A DNA stretch of 64,000 bases from Occallatibacter riparius (GTDB lineage: Bacteria; Acidobacteriota; Terriglobia; Terriglobales; Acidobacteriaceae), in assembly GCF_025264625.1 (NCBI RefSeq), contig NZ_CP093313.1:6138001-6202000 (forward strand), given 5' to 3'. Numbering within the stretch: the first letter of the stretch is position 1; each line of letters begins with the position of its first letter. Below, one piece after another: positions 8,247-16,985 of this stretch. The notes below the pieces were generated by a model. It worked only from the letters and a program-made list of their open reading frames with translations, was not told the DNA's origin and did not search any database. The position numbers and the translations under genes are program-made.

Positions 8247-9260
8247 ATGTCCGAAACCAAGACCCACAAAATAACGTTAATCCCCGGCGACGGCATCGGC
8301 CCCGAAGTCACCCAGGCCGTAGTCCGCATCCTTGAAGCCACCGGCGTTAAATTCGACTGGGAGCAGTTTGCCGCGGGCGCTGAAGCCTTCGAGATCTTCG
8401 GCGAATACATCCCGCAGGCGCTCTACGACTCCATCGAGCGCAACAAGGTCGCTCTCAAAGGTCCCGTCACCACCCCCATCGGAGGCGGCTTCAAGAGCAT
8501 CAACGTCACGCTGCGCAAGAAGTTCGACCTCTTCGCGAACTTCCGCCCCATCAAGCTCCTCCCTGGCCTCAACTCGCACTGGCCAGGCGTCGACCTCATC
8601 ATCGTCCGCGAAAACACTGAGGGCGAGTACGTCGGCTTGGAGCACGAGGTGGTCCCCGGCGTGGTCGAATCCATCAAGGTCATCACCGAGAAGGGCTCCA
8701 CCCGCATCGCCCGTTTTGCGTTTGAATACGCCCGCAAGCATGGCCGCAAGAAGATCCACTCCATTCACAAGGCCAACATCATGAAGCTCTCCGACGGCCT
8801 CTTCCTGCGCTGCGCGCGCAAGGTCTCCGAGGAGTTCCACGACATCCAGTACGGCGAGCACATCATCGACAACACCTGCATGCAGCTCGTCATGAATCCG
8901 TATCAGTACGACACGCTGTTGCTCGAAAACCTCTACGGCGACATCGTCAGCGATCTCTGCGCGGCCTTCGTCGGCGGACTCGGCCTGGTGCCCGGCGCCA
9001 ACCTCGGACACGACTGCGCCATCTTCGAAGCAGTGCACGGCTCGGCTCCGGACATCGCCGGCAAAGACATCGCCAACCCCACCGCCCTGCTGCAATCGGC
9101 CATCCTCATGCTCCGTCATTTAGACGAAGAAGCGGCGGCCGACAAGGTGCAGAAGGCGCTCGAAACCGTCTACTCCGAAAAGAAGTGCCTCACCCGCGAT
9201 GTGGGCGGCACCTGCGGCACCACCACGTTCGCCGACGCCGTGTTGCAGGCGATGGCCTGA
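8247..9260 (+). CDS. Isocitrate dehydrogenase, NAD-type (IDH3-like)
   Basis: 337 residues. The beta-decarboxylating dehydrogenase fold is evident: ITLIPGDGIGPEVT near the N-terminus, substrate loop GGGFKSINVTLRKKFDLFAN, RENTEGEY, catalytic-site IHKANIMKLSDGLF and C-terminal HGSAPDIAGKDIANP. The GGGFKSINVTLR loop and overall length match the eukaryotic IDH3/Thermus-type isocitrate dehydrogenases better than 3-isopropylmalate dehydrogenase (LeuB) or tartrate dehydrogenase, so it probably oxidises isocitrate to 2-oxoglutarate in the TCA cycle. Cofactor preference is inferred. No leu genes are adjacent. Confidence 0.85.
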   Translation: MSETKTHKITLIPGDGIGPEVTQAVVRILEATGVKFDWEQFAAGAEAFEIFGEYIPQALYDSIERNKVALKGPVTTPIGGGFKSINVTLRKKFDLFANFRPIKLLPGLNSHWPGVDLIIVRENTEGEYVGLEHEVVPGVVESIKVITEKGSTRIARFAFEYARKHGRKKIHSIHKANIMKLSDGLFLRCARKVSEEFHDIQYGEHIIDNTCMQLVMNPYQYDTLLLENLYGDIVSDLCAAFVGGLGLVPGANLGHDCAIFEAVHGSAPDIAGKDIANPTALLQSAILMLRHLDEEAAADKVQKALETVYSEKKCLTRDVGGTCGTTTFADAVLQAMA

Positions 9261-9282
9261 ACTCCTAATCCGCCCAAAAGAA

Positions 9283-9313
9283 AATCGCCGGAGCCTCAAG
9301 AGCTCCGGCGATT
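9283..9313. terminator. Bidirectional terminator between convergent genes
   Basis: A 12-base-pair stem AATCGCCGGAGC / GCTCCGGCGATT with a 7-base loop, followed by CCGTTTT on the plus strand and preceded by AAAAG, which becomes T-rich on the minus strand. It serves the dehydrogenase (plus) and the secreted protein at 9337 (minus). Confidence 0.8.
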
Positions 9314-9336
9314 CCGTTTTCAGCCTGTCCGCGTGT

Positions 9337-10365
9337 CTAGTACGAAAGCACGCATCCACCGGCGTTGCTGTTGAAGGCGTTGCTCCACAGCGACTGCACC
9401 GGGAAGCTGCTGCCGTTGGGGAACGTCACCTTTGCAGAAGCGCCCTGCCCCGACGAGATCCACGCGCACTTGTCGCCGTTCTCTGAGCCGCCCGAATCCA
9501 GCCAGCCGCCGTTCGGGAACTGGTCGGTCTCGGTCTCGGCCATCTCGTGCCCGCCCACGATCGTGATGCCGGCATTGGCGCCGAGCCCGTTAAAGTTGGC
9601 TCCGCAGCTAGCACCGCCGTCCGTCATATACGGCAGATTCGTGTACGCGATGTTGCCGTAGTTCGAACTGGTTGAGCTGTGCCATGCGCACCACTGCACT
9701 GCAAAGCCGGACATGCTGTTGCCGTGCGAAGTCGCAATCACGTACTGCACTGTCTGATTGCTCGTCGACGACGTATTGCCGAAGTGCGCCGCGGCATTCA
9801 CCGCCTCGGCCGCGAGCTGTGACTGCGTGGGTTTCGAGGGAGCCGCGGTCGTGTTATCCGCCCAGACCCCGGCCAACATGCCCGACGGGTTTCCCGCGTG
9901 CTGACCGCTGCTGCCGCAGGTGATTGTGCCACTGGCTACGCCCTGGCAATACTGGGTCACGCTGTTGTTCCACGAGCTGCCACCAACGCCCGTGTAGAAG
10001 TTCTGCAGGATCTGCGCCTCGCCGCTCGGATCATTGTTCGTCCATTGCGATCCCCACAGCACCAGGTAAACCTTCGGCGCTGTCTCCACGCCAATGCCAC
10101 CCACGCCGCCGTGGTAAGAGAGGTTGTTGCTTCCGCCGCCGCAGTTATGGTGGCAGGCTTGCCCGTGAGATTCTTTGCGGAACTTGTCCATTGCTTCCAC
10201 AGTTGGATGAATGGTGACAGGCCGCTGGCCCTGCTCCAGGATGACGGAGCCACCCGGATTCACATTCGACGACCGACCCTGAGCGTTAAGGTATGCGAGG
10301 GGAGTTGCGATAAAGCAGCCCAAAAGAGGCAGCACCACCCTCGGAGCAAATAGATACTTACTCAT
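9337..10365 (-). CDS. Secreted EXORDIUM-like protein with HExxE motif
   Basis: About 342 residues from MSKYLFAP, chosen because GGAGG lies 8 bases upstream; an earlier in-frame codon at 10380 lacks this. Residues 1-30 form a signal peptide. The mature protein is Gly/Ser/Asn-rich with KVYLVLWGSQW and a C-terminal motif VGGHEMAETETDQFPNGGW...ENGDKCAW. This pattern (HE-A-E, then W-D and GD-C) resembles plant EXORDIUM/phosphate-induced-1 proteins and related bacterial secreted proteins, in which His and Glu may bind metal. Six or more cysteines suggest disulfides. A protease role is possible but unproven. Confidence 0.7.
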   Translation of the reverse strand: MSKYLFAPRVVLPLLGCFIATPLAYLNAQGRSSNVNPGGSVILEQGQRPVTIHPTVEAMDKFRKESHGQACHHNCGGGSNNLSYHGGVGGIGVETAPKVYLVLWGSQWTNNDPSGEAQILQNFYTGVGGSSWNNSVTQYCQGVASGTITCGSSGQHAGNPSGMLAGVWADNTTAAPSKPTQSQLAAEAVNAAAHFGNTSSTSNQTVQYVIATSHGNSMSGFAVQWCAWHSSTSSNYGNIAYTNLPYMTDGGASCGANFNGLGANAGITIVGGHEMAETETDQFPNGGWLDSGGSENGDKCAWISSGQGASAKVTFPNGSSFPVQSLWSNAFNSNAGGCVLSY

Positions 10366-10573
10366 TCTGAAGACCTCCAAGTGTCTTTTGTTGAATTGAG
10401 GAAGTTGCCTGTGCCGGGCCGTTCAGTGTCAAAATGCCATCTGCCGTGCCCCGTTCCCGGCACAGAGTAAATTGGACCGAAGCTAATACAGGTTTGCGAT
10501 CACAGTCAAGTGACGAAAGTCGGCTGCACCCGGCCGGTTGCACACTGGCGGCCAGAGGGTCTATTCAAACGAT

Positions 10574-10876
10574 ATGCACTATCTGCTCTTCTATGAACTG
10601 AGCCCGGACTACCTCGAGCGGCGCGGCGAGTTCCGCAGCGCGCATCTGGCCAAGGCATGGTTGTCCAGCGACCACGGCGAGCTCGTCCTGGGCGGCGCAC
10701 TCGCCAATCCCGTCGACGGCGCCATCCTGCTCTTCCGCGGCGATTCCCCCGCAGTTGCAGAAGAATTCGCCAAATCCGACCCCTACGTGCTCAACGGCCT
10801 GGTCAAGCGCTGGTATGTCCGCGAGTGGACCACCGTCGCCGGAAAAACGGCTTCCGTCCCCGTCTGGCCAAACTGA
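10574..10876 (+). CDS. YciI family protein
   Basis: 100 residues from MHYLLFYELSPDYLERRGEF. The ferredoxin-like YciI fold is supported by the start pattern, the LVLGGALANPVDGAILLFRG segment and DPYVLNGLVKRWYVREW. These small dimeric proteins have a conserved His-Asp pair and unclear chemistry. The TGA overlaps the ATG of the downstream acetyltransferase by one base (TGATG), so the two genes are co-translated. Confidence 0.85.
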   Translation: MHYLLFYELSPDYLERRGEFRSAHLAKAWLSSDHGELVLGGALANPVDGAILLFRGDSPAVAEEFAKSDPYVLNGLVKRWYVREWTTVAGKTASVPVWPN

Positions 10877-11421
10877 TGCATGAGCCGCAATCGCGGACAG
10901 TGGCGGCTATTGAAGTCGTGCCCGCCGCCTTGTGCGACCAGCCGGTGCTGGCGGACTTGCTCGCTTCCTATGCCACAGAGTTCAGCGAGTTTCACGCGGT
11001 CAGATTTCAAGCAGATGGCACGTTTGTCTATCCCGGTCTGGCGGATTATTGGCACAAGCCGGACCGGTTTCCATTCCTCATTCGTATCGAAAGAGAAACA
11101 GCCGGATTCGTCCTAGTCACGCGCCTCGACTCCTTGCCGGGCCGAGAGCCCGTCTTCGATGTGGCCGAGTTCTTCGTGACGCGCGCCTTTCGTCGGCGCG
11201 GCGCCGGAACCACTGCCGCGCATGACGTTTGGAGCCGATTCCCTGCTCTCTGGCAGGTGCGCGTGCTGCAAACTAACCGATTGGCCTCTCGCTTCTGGGA
11301 AAACGCGATCGGCCGGTTCATGGGAAATCCCTGCCAGCCTGAGTCACTCCACATTGGTAACGAGGCTTGGCATCGATTCGCCTTCGATACCCGGTCCGCA
11401 CCGCAGAAGACGCCCTTTTAA
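10876..11421 (+). CDS. GNAT-family N-acetyltransferase
   Basis: 181 residues starting MHEPQSRTVAAIEVV directly at the end of the YciI gene. FLIRIERETAGFVLVTRL and VFDVAEFFVTRAFRRRGAGTTAAHDVW form the GNAT beta4-alpha3 region with an acetyl-CoA pyrophosphate loop of the R-R-x-G-x-G/A type. The substrate is unknown. The partner YciI gene suggests a small-molecule detoxification or modification role, which is only inference. Confidence 0.85.
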   Translation: MHEPQSRTVAAIEVVPAALCDQPVLADLLASYATEFSEFHAVRFQADGTFVYPGLADYWHKPDRFPFLIRIERETAGFVLVTRLDSLPGREPVFDVAEFFVTRAFRRRGAGTTAAHDVWSRFPALWQVRVLQTNRLASRFWENAIGRFMGNPCQPESLHIGNEAWHRFAFDTRSAPQKTPF

Positions 11422-11449
11422 AGAGCTCCCATGGCCAAAACTCCGAGAA

Positions 11450-12448
11450 TCAATGCCCCAACGCGCTCGGCAAAGTAGGAGAGAGAATCTGCGCCAGCCG
11501 TGGAATATCGAAGTACAGAAGCGCGATAATCGCGCACGAAAGCGCGCTGATCTCAACCATCAGCAGCGGCTGCCGATAAAGCTTCTCCGGATTCTGTACC
11601 GCGCTGTGCGGCTCAAATGCCATCTTGAAATAGGTCGACATGATCAGCGCCACCAGCGGGAACACCAGGATCAGCTCGATCCGGTACCGCATGATGAACG
11701 CACCAAAAAACAGCATCGCCGCCGCCGCATAGAACGTCACCGAACTCAATAGCGAAACCTGCGTGTAGTGCCGGAACGACTTCCGATATGCGCCCGCAAC
11801 CTCAGCGTCGCCAATCTCGCGGAACTCACTGAATCGTTTCAGCGCCATCAGATAACATCCCGCCATCCAGTAGCAGAGCAGCAGCGACGCAGGCGGCACC
11901 AGCGTCGACGTCACCATGAACCAGCCCAGCAACAACCGCAGCGGATTGTTCACCGATTCGGTCAGCACATCCAGGTAAACCTTGTCCTTCGTCCGTGCCG
12001 GAGGAATGTTGTAAACGCAGCCCATGATCCACAGGGCCGCGGCCGTCCATGCAAACGGAGCGGAGATCGTGAACGCCAGCGCCATTCCCACCAGCATCAT
12101 CACAACCCACTGCACATACGCGGCCGGCACGTTCACCAGGCCTAGCGCAGCCGGCCTCGATTTCTTCACCGGATGCAGCCTGTCGAACGGCGCATCAAGC
12201 ACCTCGTTCACCACGTAATTGCTGCACGCAATCAACGTTGTGGCCACAAAGCCCACTGCGATATTCCGCCCCAGCGTCCATGACAGCGCCGACGAACGCA
12301 GCACGCTAAGCGGCACCACAATTCCCGGGATCACAAAGATGTTCTTCATCGAGTGATCCAGCCGCATGATCTGCGCGTGCGCCGCCAGTCGAGCCGCAAG
12401 AGTGGGACGGGCAACGGGTACGCGGGAAATGGCGTCTGGAATGGGCAT
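11450..12448 (-). CDS. UbiA-family membrane prenyltransferase
   Basis: 332 residues with about nine hydrophobic helices. The first aspartate motif is NYVVNEVLDAPFDRLHP (N-x4-D-x3-D pattern), and a second lies near YNIPPARTKDKVYLDVLTES. These bind the Mg-diphosphate of a prenyl donor. The sequence resembles decaprenyl-phosphate phosphoribosyltransferase-like UbiA proteins (for example DLTES-like DVLTESVNNPLRLLLG) more than the quinone enzymes, but the acceptor cannot be fixed from sequence. It faces the acetyltransferase gene convergently with 28 bases between. Confidence 0.8.
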   Translation of the reverse strand: MPIPDAISRVPVARPTLAARLAAHAQIMRLDHSMKNIFVIPGIVVPLSVLRSSALSWTLGRNIAVGFVATTLIACSNYVVNEVLDAPFDRLHPVKKSRPAALGLVNVPAAYVQWVVMMLVGMALAFTISAPFAWTAAALWIMGCVYNIPPARTKDKVYLDVLTESVNNPLRLLLGWFMVTSTLVPPASLLLCYWMAGCYLMALKRFSEFREIGDAEVAGAYRKSFRHYTQVSLLSSVTFYAAAAMLFFGAFIMRYRIELILVFPLVALIMSTYFKMAFEPHSAVQNPEKLYRQPLLMVEISALSCAIIALLYFDIPRLAQILSPTLPSALGH

Positions 12449-12796
12449 CTACTCTGCTTGGCGGCGAACCACCGAATTATAAGAGGACGGTCTAGGAAGG
12501 CTACGGAAAAACTTCCCAAATGCCTCGGTCTTGAAAGGGCACGGCTTTAGCCGTGCCGCTACATACTCCAAAGGGAGCGCGGCTTTAGCCGCTGAGGGAT
12601 GGATTTGCAACTGCAATATCATTAACTCTGAATTCCGCAGCCTCTGAAAAATCACCTTCCGTACATCGATCATACCGTTACGCTTGAGACTCTGGCTCGC
12701 CCAGTTGAATGAGTCGCCCTGCCATTTCCCTTGCCGTGCGAAATCCCCTCGCCAAGGCTTCCCAGGCTGCTCGAACCCGCTTTCCTGTACACTGAA
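12449..12796. other. Spacer with two GGCTTTAGCC hairpins
   Basis: 348 bases between divergent genes. GGGCACGGCTTTAGCCGTGCC (near 12535-12557) and GCGCGGCTTTAGCCGC (near 12577-12592) are members of a hairpin family found in other spacers. No credible ORF is present. The asd start region lies at the right end. Confidence 0.6.
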
Positions 12797-13882
12797 ATGT
12801 CTACATCCATCATGCGAAACAAATATCCAATTGGCATTCTTGGGGCCACCGGAATGGTGGGCCAGCGCTACATTCAGCTACTTGAAGACCACCCCTGGTT
12901 CGAGGTGGCGTGGCTTGCAGCCAGCGACCGCTCCAGCGGCAAACCCTACGGCGAAGCCGCCAAATGGCGTCTCGATACCCCCCTGCCCGAGCGCATCGCC
13001 AAAATGACCGTCTCCCCGGCCGACCCCGACGGGGCACCCAAGATCATCTTCTCCAGCATCGATGCGCCCATCGCCCGCGACCTCGAGCCCAAGTTCGCCG
13101 ATGCCGGCTGCGCCGTTCTGTCGAACTCAAGCGCATTCCGTATGACTCCGAACGTGCCCCTGGTCATTCCCGAGGTCAACGCCGAACACCTCCATCTGAT
13201 CGAGGAGCAGCCCTCGCGTAAAGCTTCCGGTGGCTATATGGTCACCAATCCCAACTGCTCCACCATCGGCCTGGTCATGGCGCTCAAGCCTCTTGAAGAG
13301 CGCTTCGGCATCGAGAAAATCTTCGTGACCACCATGCAGGCCGTCAGCGGTGCCGGCTACCCAGGCGTGGCCTCCATGGACATCCTCGACAACGTCGTGC
13401 CCTACATCGGCAGCGAAGAAGAGAAGATGGAAGCCGAGACCTTGAAGCTCCTCGGCAAGCTCGAAGGCCACGGCGTGACTCCGCTCGCCGCCGGCATTAC
13501 CGCGCACTGCAACCGCGTGCCGGTAATCGACGGACACACGGAATGCGTTTCGATCCAGTTCAAGCGCAAGGCCACGGCCGAAGAGATCCTGGCAGCCTGG
13601 GATGAGTACAAGCCACTCGCCGGCAAAGACCTGCCCTTCGCGCCCAAGCAGCCCGTGCAGTTCTCCGCCCTGCCCGATCGCCCGCAACCGCGTCTCGACC
13701 GGAATCGCGAAAAAGGCATGGCCGTCACCGTGGGCCGTCTGCGTCCCTGCAATCTGCTGGACTGGAAGTTCGTGCTGCTTTCGCACAACACCGTACGCGG
13801 CGCCGCCGGCGCAACCATACTGAATGCGGAACTGCTGGCAAGCCTCGGCAAGCTCGAGACGCTCGCGGCCGCGCACGCATAA
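12797..13882 (+). CDS. asd: Aspartate-semialdehyde dehydrogenase
   Basis: 361 residues if started at MSTSIMRNKYP; MRNKYP (12812) is an alternative, and the longer upstream frame has no family match. N-terminal NADP site GILGATGMVGQRYIQLLEDHPWF, catalytic cysteine in NPNCSTIG at about residue 154, then TMQAVSGAGYPG and the substrate-binding ITAHCNRVPV. The sequence is of the archaeal/fungal subtype rather than the proteobacterial one. It reduces aspartyl phosphate to aspartate semialdehyde, feeding lysine/diaminopimelate, threonine and methionine. lysC, dapB and dapA follow in the same direction. Confidence 0.95.
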   Translation: MSTSIMRNKYPIGILGATGMVGQRYIQLLEDHPWFEVAWLAASDRSSGKPYGEAAKWRLDTPLPERIAKMTVSPADPDGAPKIIFSSIDAPIARDLEPKFADAGCAVLSNSSAFRMTPNVPLVIPEVNAEHLHLIEEQPSRKASGGYMVTNPNCSTIGLVMALKPLEERFGIEKIFVTTMQAVSGAGYPGVASMDILDNVVPYIGSEEEKMEAETLKLLGKLEGHGVTPLAAGITAHCNRVPVIDGHTECVSIQFKRKATAEEILAAWDEYKPLAGKDLPFAPKQPVQFSALPDRPQPRLDRNREKGMAVTVGRLRPCNLLDWKFVLLSHNTVRGAAGATILNAELLASLGKLETLAAAHA

Positions 13883-13910
13883 AGCGCGCCGGAGGCGCAG
13901 AGGTTGTTAG

Positions 13911-13930
13911 CCCCGCGTTTTAACGTGGGG
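13911..13930. terminator. Short hairpin between asd and lysC
   Basis: CCCCGCGTT-TT-AACGTGGGG forms a 9-base-pair stem with one G-U pair. A second mini-hairpin GTCCC-GTA-GGGAC lies near 13961. It may modulate readthrough into lysC, or be one of the dispersed repeats. Confidence 0.4.
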
Positions 13931-13999
13931 TGAGGGGTACACAAATCGATTGCAGAGTCCCGTAGGGACGACGCAAGAACATCGCAGGTCGGGAAACGC

Positions 14000-15418
14000 A
14001 TGAGTCTTGTGGTCATGAAGTTCGGCGGCACGTCGGTCGAAGATCCGGCCGCGATTAATCGCACCGCCACCATTGTTGCCGGACGCGTCGCCGCAGGCAA
14101 GCACCCGGTTGTTGTCGTCAGCGCCATGGCGCGCGTCACTGACCAGCTTCTCCGCTGTGCCGCCGCCGCCTCTCAGGGCGACCGCACCGGCGCGCTTGCA
14201 ATCAGCTCGCGCCTCCGCTCGCGCCATCGCGACACTGCCGCCGCGCTCCTGAAGGACCCCAAGCAATCCGCCGAGCTCGTCAACTGGGTCGATCAGAAAT
14301 TCGATCAGCTCGACGAAGTCCTCCGCGGCCTGGCTGCCATCCTCGAGCTCACCCCCCGCATCTCCGACCTCATCGTCAGCTACGGCGAGCGCCTCTCCAG
14401 CCGCATGATCGCTCATGCCTTTTGTGAGCGCGGCATCGACGCCGCACCGCTCGATTCGCGCGAAGTCGTCATCACCGACTCGCAATACCAGAAAGCCATC
14501 CCCATCGATGCCATCATCGAGATGCGCGCGGCCGAAAAGATCCGCCCCCTCATCGACTCCGGCAAGGTCCCCGTCATGGGCGGCTTCATCGGCGCCAACG
14601 AGGCCGGCATCACCACCACCCTCGGCCGCGGCGGCTCCGACTTCACCGGAGCCCTCATCGGCGGAGCCATGCATGCCGATGCCATCGAGATCTGGACTGA
14701 CGTCGACGGCATCATGACCAGCGATCCGCGCGTCTGCCCTGACGCCCTGCGCGTCAAAGTCATCAGCTTTGAAGAAGCCGCCGAGCTCGCCTACTTCGGC
14801 GCCAAGGTTCTGCACCCGGCCACCATCCTGCCCGCCGTCAAAAAGAACATCCCGGTGCTCGTGCTCAACAGCAAGAACCCCACGAACGAGGGCACCCGCA
14901 TCATCTCGCTCGCGCCGCACTGCAAGAGCCCCTTCAAGTCCATCGCGGTCAAAAAGAAGCTCTCCATCATCGATGTCGTCGCCAGCCGCATGCTGATGAC
15001 CCACGGATACCTCCGCGAGATCTTCACCATCTTCGACAAGCACCAGACCGCGGTCGACATGGTCTCCACCAGCGAAGTCTCCGTCTCACTCACCGTCGAC
15101 TCCACCGACAAGCTGCCCGCCATCGCCGCCGACCTCAGCAAGCTGGCCGACGTGAAATATGAAGGCAAGAAGGCGCTCATCTGCCTCGTCGGCGAAGACA
15201 TTCGCGGCCAGAACGGCATGGCGGCGCAGGTCTTCAACGCCGTGCGCCACATCAACGTGCGCATGATCTCCCAGGGCGCCAGCGAAATCAACATGAGCTT
15301 CATGATCGACGAGGAAGACGCCGACGAAGCCGTGCGCAGCCTTCACGCCGCCTTCTTCCAGGATCCGGACCCCGCCGTCTTCGACGTCGAAGCGCGCAAG
15401 CCAGCCCTCACCTCCTAA
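14000..15418 (+). CDS. lysC: Aspartate kinase
   Basis: 472 residues. Kinase domain: VVMKFGGTSVEDP at the N-terminus, MGGFIGANEAGITTTLGRGGSDF, and IEIWTDVDGIMTSDPR. Two C-terminal ACT-type segments (from about residue 310: LSIIDVVASRMLMTHGYL and ALICLVGEDIRGQNGMAAQVF) allow feedback by lysine or threonine. The length is that of the monofunctional class. It phosphorylates aspartate, the step before Asd. It lies 117 bases after asd and is probably co-transcribed. Confidence 0.95.
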   Translation: MSLVVMKFGGTSVEDPAAINRTATIVAGRVAAGKHPVVVVSAMARVTDQLLRCAAAASQGDRTGALAISSRLRSRHRDTAAALLKDPKQSAELVNWVDQKFDQLDEVLRGLAAILELTPRISDLIVSYGERLSSRMIAHAFCERGIDAAPLDSREVVITDSQYQKAIPIDAIIEMRAAEKIRPLIDSGKVPVMGGFIGANEAGITTTLGRGGSDFTGALIGGAMHADAIEIWTDVDGIMTSDPRVCPDALRVKVISFEEAAELAYFGAKVLHPATILPAVKKNIPVLVLNSKNPTNEGTRIISLAPHCKSPFKSIAVKKKLSIIDVVASRMLMTHGYLREIFTIFDKHQTAVDMVSTSEVSVSLTVDSTDKLPAIAADLSKLADVKYEGKKALICLVGEDIRGQNGMAAQVFNAVRHINVRMISQGASEINMSFMIDEEDADEAVRSLHAAFFQDPDPAVFDVEARKPALTS

Positions 15419-15424
15419 CCTCCC

Positions 15425-15595
15425 TATGACACTGTCATCCTGAGCGAAGCGCAACGCAGTGGAGCGGAGTCGAAGGATCTGCGGTTGTTCTTGCATTTGC
15501 TTTTCTGGTCTGTCATTCCCGTAGGGAATCTGCTTGTCGCATTGCGGGTTCCCCCACAGATTTGTCATCCTGAGCGAAGCGAAGGACCCGCTTTT
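15425..15595. repeat. Two dispersed GTCATCCTGAGCGAAGCG repeats
   Basis: GTCATCCTGAGCGAAGCG occurs at about 15430-15447 and again near 15563-15580, each followed by AAGGATC or AAGGACC and a CTGCGGTTG/CCGCTTTTG tail. Between them lies GTCATTCCCGTAGGGAATCTGC, a small hairpin also found near 28372 and 36416. This fills the spacer after lysC. Confidence 0.8.
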
Positions 15596-15632
15596 GATCC
15601 GGGTTGCACGCAGTAGGTAGGAGCAAGAGAAG

Positions 15633-16166
15633 ATGCCTTTCCGCCCGATCCCAACAATCCTGCTCCTCGCCGCACTCCTCGCCCCATCCCTCCGCGCCCA
15701 AGCCCCGGCCCGCGCCGCCCCCACACTCGAATTCGTTTACGAAGAGACCGTCACCCTCGGCCCCGCGCAGCCGGTGGGCGACACCCCGCAGGGCCATCGC
15801 AACATCGTCCCCATCACCGGCGGAACCTTCCAGGGCCCTCGCCTCAAAGGCAAAATCCTCCCCGGCGGCTGGGACTGGCAACTAGCGTCCCCGGGCGGCT
15901 GCTTCACCATCCACGCCGACTACATGATCCAGACCGACGACGGCGTCATCATCAACGTTCGCAACGCTGGAACCCAGTGCAAGAGCAGCGACGGTAAAGA
16001 CGGCGCTCTCCTCACATCGCCCGCCTTTGAAGCCCCCAAGGGAAAGTATGATTGGCTCAACGGCGGCGTCTACGTCGGAACGCTCGAAGTCACCCCGTCG
16101 AACGGCACACCAGCCGTGCACATTCGCTTCTACAAAGCACAAGCAGCAGCGCCAACCCACCCCTGA
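15633..16166 (+). CDS. Secreted DUF3237-domain protein
   Basis: 177 residues with a signal peptide (PTILLLAALLAPSLRAQA). The mature part LEFVYEETVTLGPAQPVG...GGTFQGPRLKGKILPGGWDWQ...ADYMIQTDDGVIINVRN is characteristic of DUF3237 proteins, here with an export signal. The biochemical role of the family is unknown. It lies between lysC and dapB in the same direction but has no obvious lysine-pathway function. Confidence 0.85.
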   Translation: MPFRPIPTILLLAALLAPSLRAQAPARAAPTLEFVYEETVTLGPAQPVGDTPQGHRNIVPITGGTFQGPRLKGKILPGGWDWQLASPGGCFTIHADYMIQTDDGVIINVRNAGTQCKSSDGKDGALLTSPAFEAPKGKYDWLNGGVYVGTLEVTPSNGTPAVHIRFYKAQAAAPTHP

Positions 16167-16202
16167 CAACCGAACCCAACGCGCTCGCTTACCGCGTTTT
16201 AA

Positions 16203-16234
16203 GCTAGTAGCTAGCAGCTAGAAGCCAGGAGCTA
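16203..16234. repeat. CTAGNAGCTAG-type spacer repeat, copy 2
   Basis: AAGCTAGTAGCTAGCAGC and AGCTAGAAGCCAGGAGCTAA lie directly before the dapB start. The shared 18-base core AGCTAGCAGCTAGAAGCC is identical to copy 1 in front of the isocitrate dehydrogenase gene. Confidence 0.7.
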
Positions 16235-16241
16235 AAGAAGA

Positions 16242-16919
16242 ATGCTCTTTCTCGTACTCGGCAAAGGCAAGACCGGTTCGCTCGTAGCGGAGATCGCACA
16301 CGAGCGCGGCCACGGCGTACGCGCCCTCGACATCAATGAGAATCGCGGCGCATCGGCCCTCACCGCTCCCACCCTCGCAGGCGTCGACACCGTCATCGAC
16401 TTCACCAGCGCCGAGGCCGCCGTCCAAAACATGCGCGCCGTCCTCGCCCTCGGCTCCCGCATCGTCGTCGGCACCACCGGCTGGTACGCTCATCTGGACG
16501 AGATGAGGTCCAAAGCGCAGAAGCGCGGAGCGCTGCTCTACGGCACCAACTTCTCCATCGGCGTGCAGAAGCTCTTCCGCCTCACCGCCGAGCTCGCCCG
16601 CCTCGACGGCTACCAGTTCTCCATCTCGGAGACGCACCACAACACCAAGCTCGACGCCCCCTCCGGCACCGCCCTCACATTGCAGGAGATCATCCACGCC
16701 GCCCGCCCCGGCTCTTACGTCCCCATCACCTCGCATCGCGTCGGCGACGCCAAGGGCGAGCACATCGTCACCGCCAACAGCGACATCGACGTCCTCGAAC
16801 TCCGCCACGACGCCGCCAGCCGCCGCGGCTTCGCCTTAGGCGCAGTCCGCGCCGCCGAGTGGCTAGCTAAACAGCAGCCCGGCGCCTATGACTTCCGCGA
16901 CATCTTCGACCAGCTTTAG
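16242..16919 (+). CDS. dapB: 4-hydroxy-tetrahydrodipicolinate reductase
   Basis: 225 residues, shorter than the ~270 of E. coli DapB but like the short forms of several phyla. Nucleotide site LFLVLGKGKTGSLVAEIA at the N-terminus, then VVGTTGWYAHL and the substrate loop ISETHHNTKLDAPSGTA with catalytic His and Lys. C-terminal GEHIVTANSDIDVLELRHDA closes the tetramer domain. It uses NAD(P)H to reduce the DapA product on the way to diaminopimelate and lysine. The toxin-antitoxin pair that follows separates it from dapA. Confidence 0.92.
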   Translation: MLFLVLGKGKTGSLVAEIAHERGHGVRALDINENRGASALTAPTLAGVDTVIDFTSAEAAVQNMRAVLALGSRIVVGTTGWYAHLDEMRSKAQKRGALLYGTNFSIGVQKLFRLTAELARLDGYQFSISETHHNTKLDAPSGTALTLQEIIHAARPGSYVPITSHRVGDAKGEHIVTANSDIDVLELRHDAASRRGFALGAVRAAEWLAKQQPGAYDFRDIFDQL

Positions 16920-16934
16920 CGGTAATAACAAACT

Positions 16935-16963
16935 TTGACAAATTCTGTTATCGAGTCCAGCAT
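16935..16963 (+). promoter_or_regulatory. Possible parDE promoter
   Basis: A perfect TTGACA (16935-16940) follows the dapB stop. The hexamer 17 bases later, CAGCAT, is a poor -10 (three of six), so this is tentative. It would let the parDE pair be transcribed apart from dapB. Confidence 0.3.
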
Positions 16964-16985
16964 GTTCCTTGAGGAGATCTTCCCC

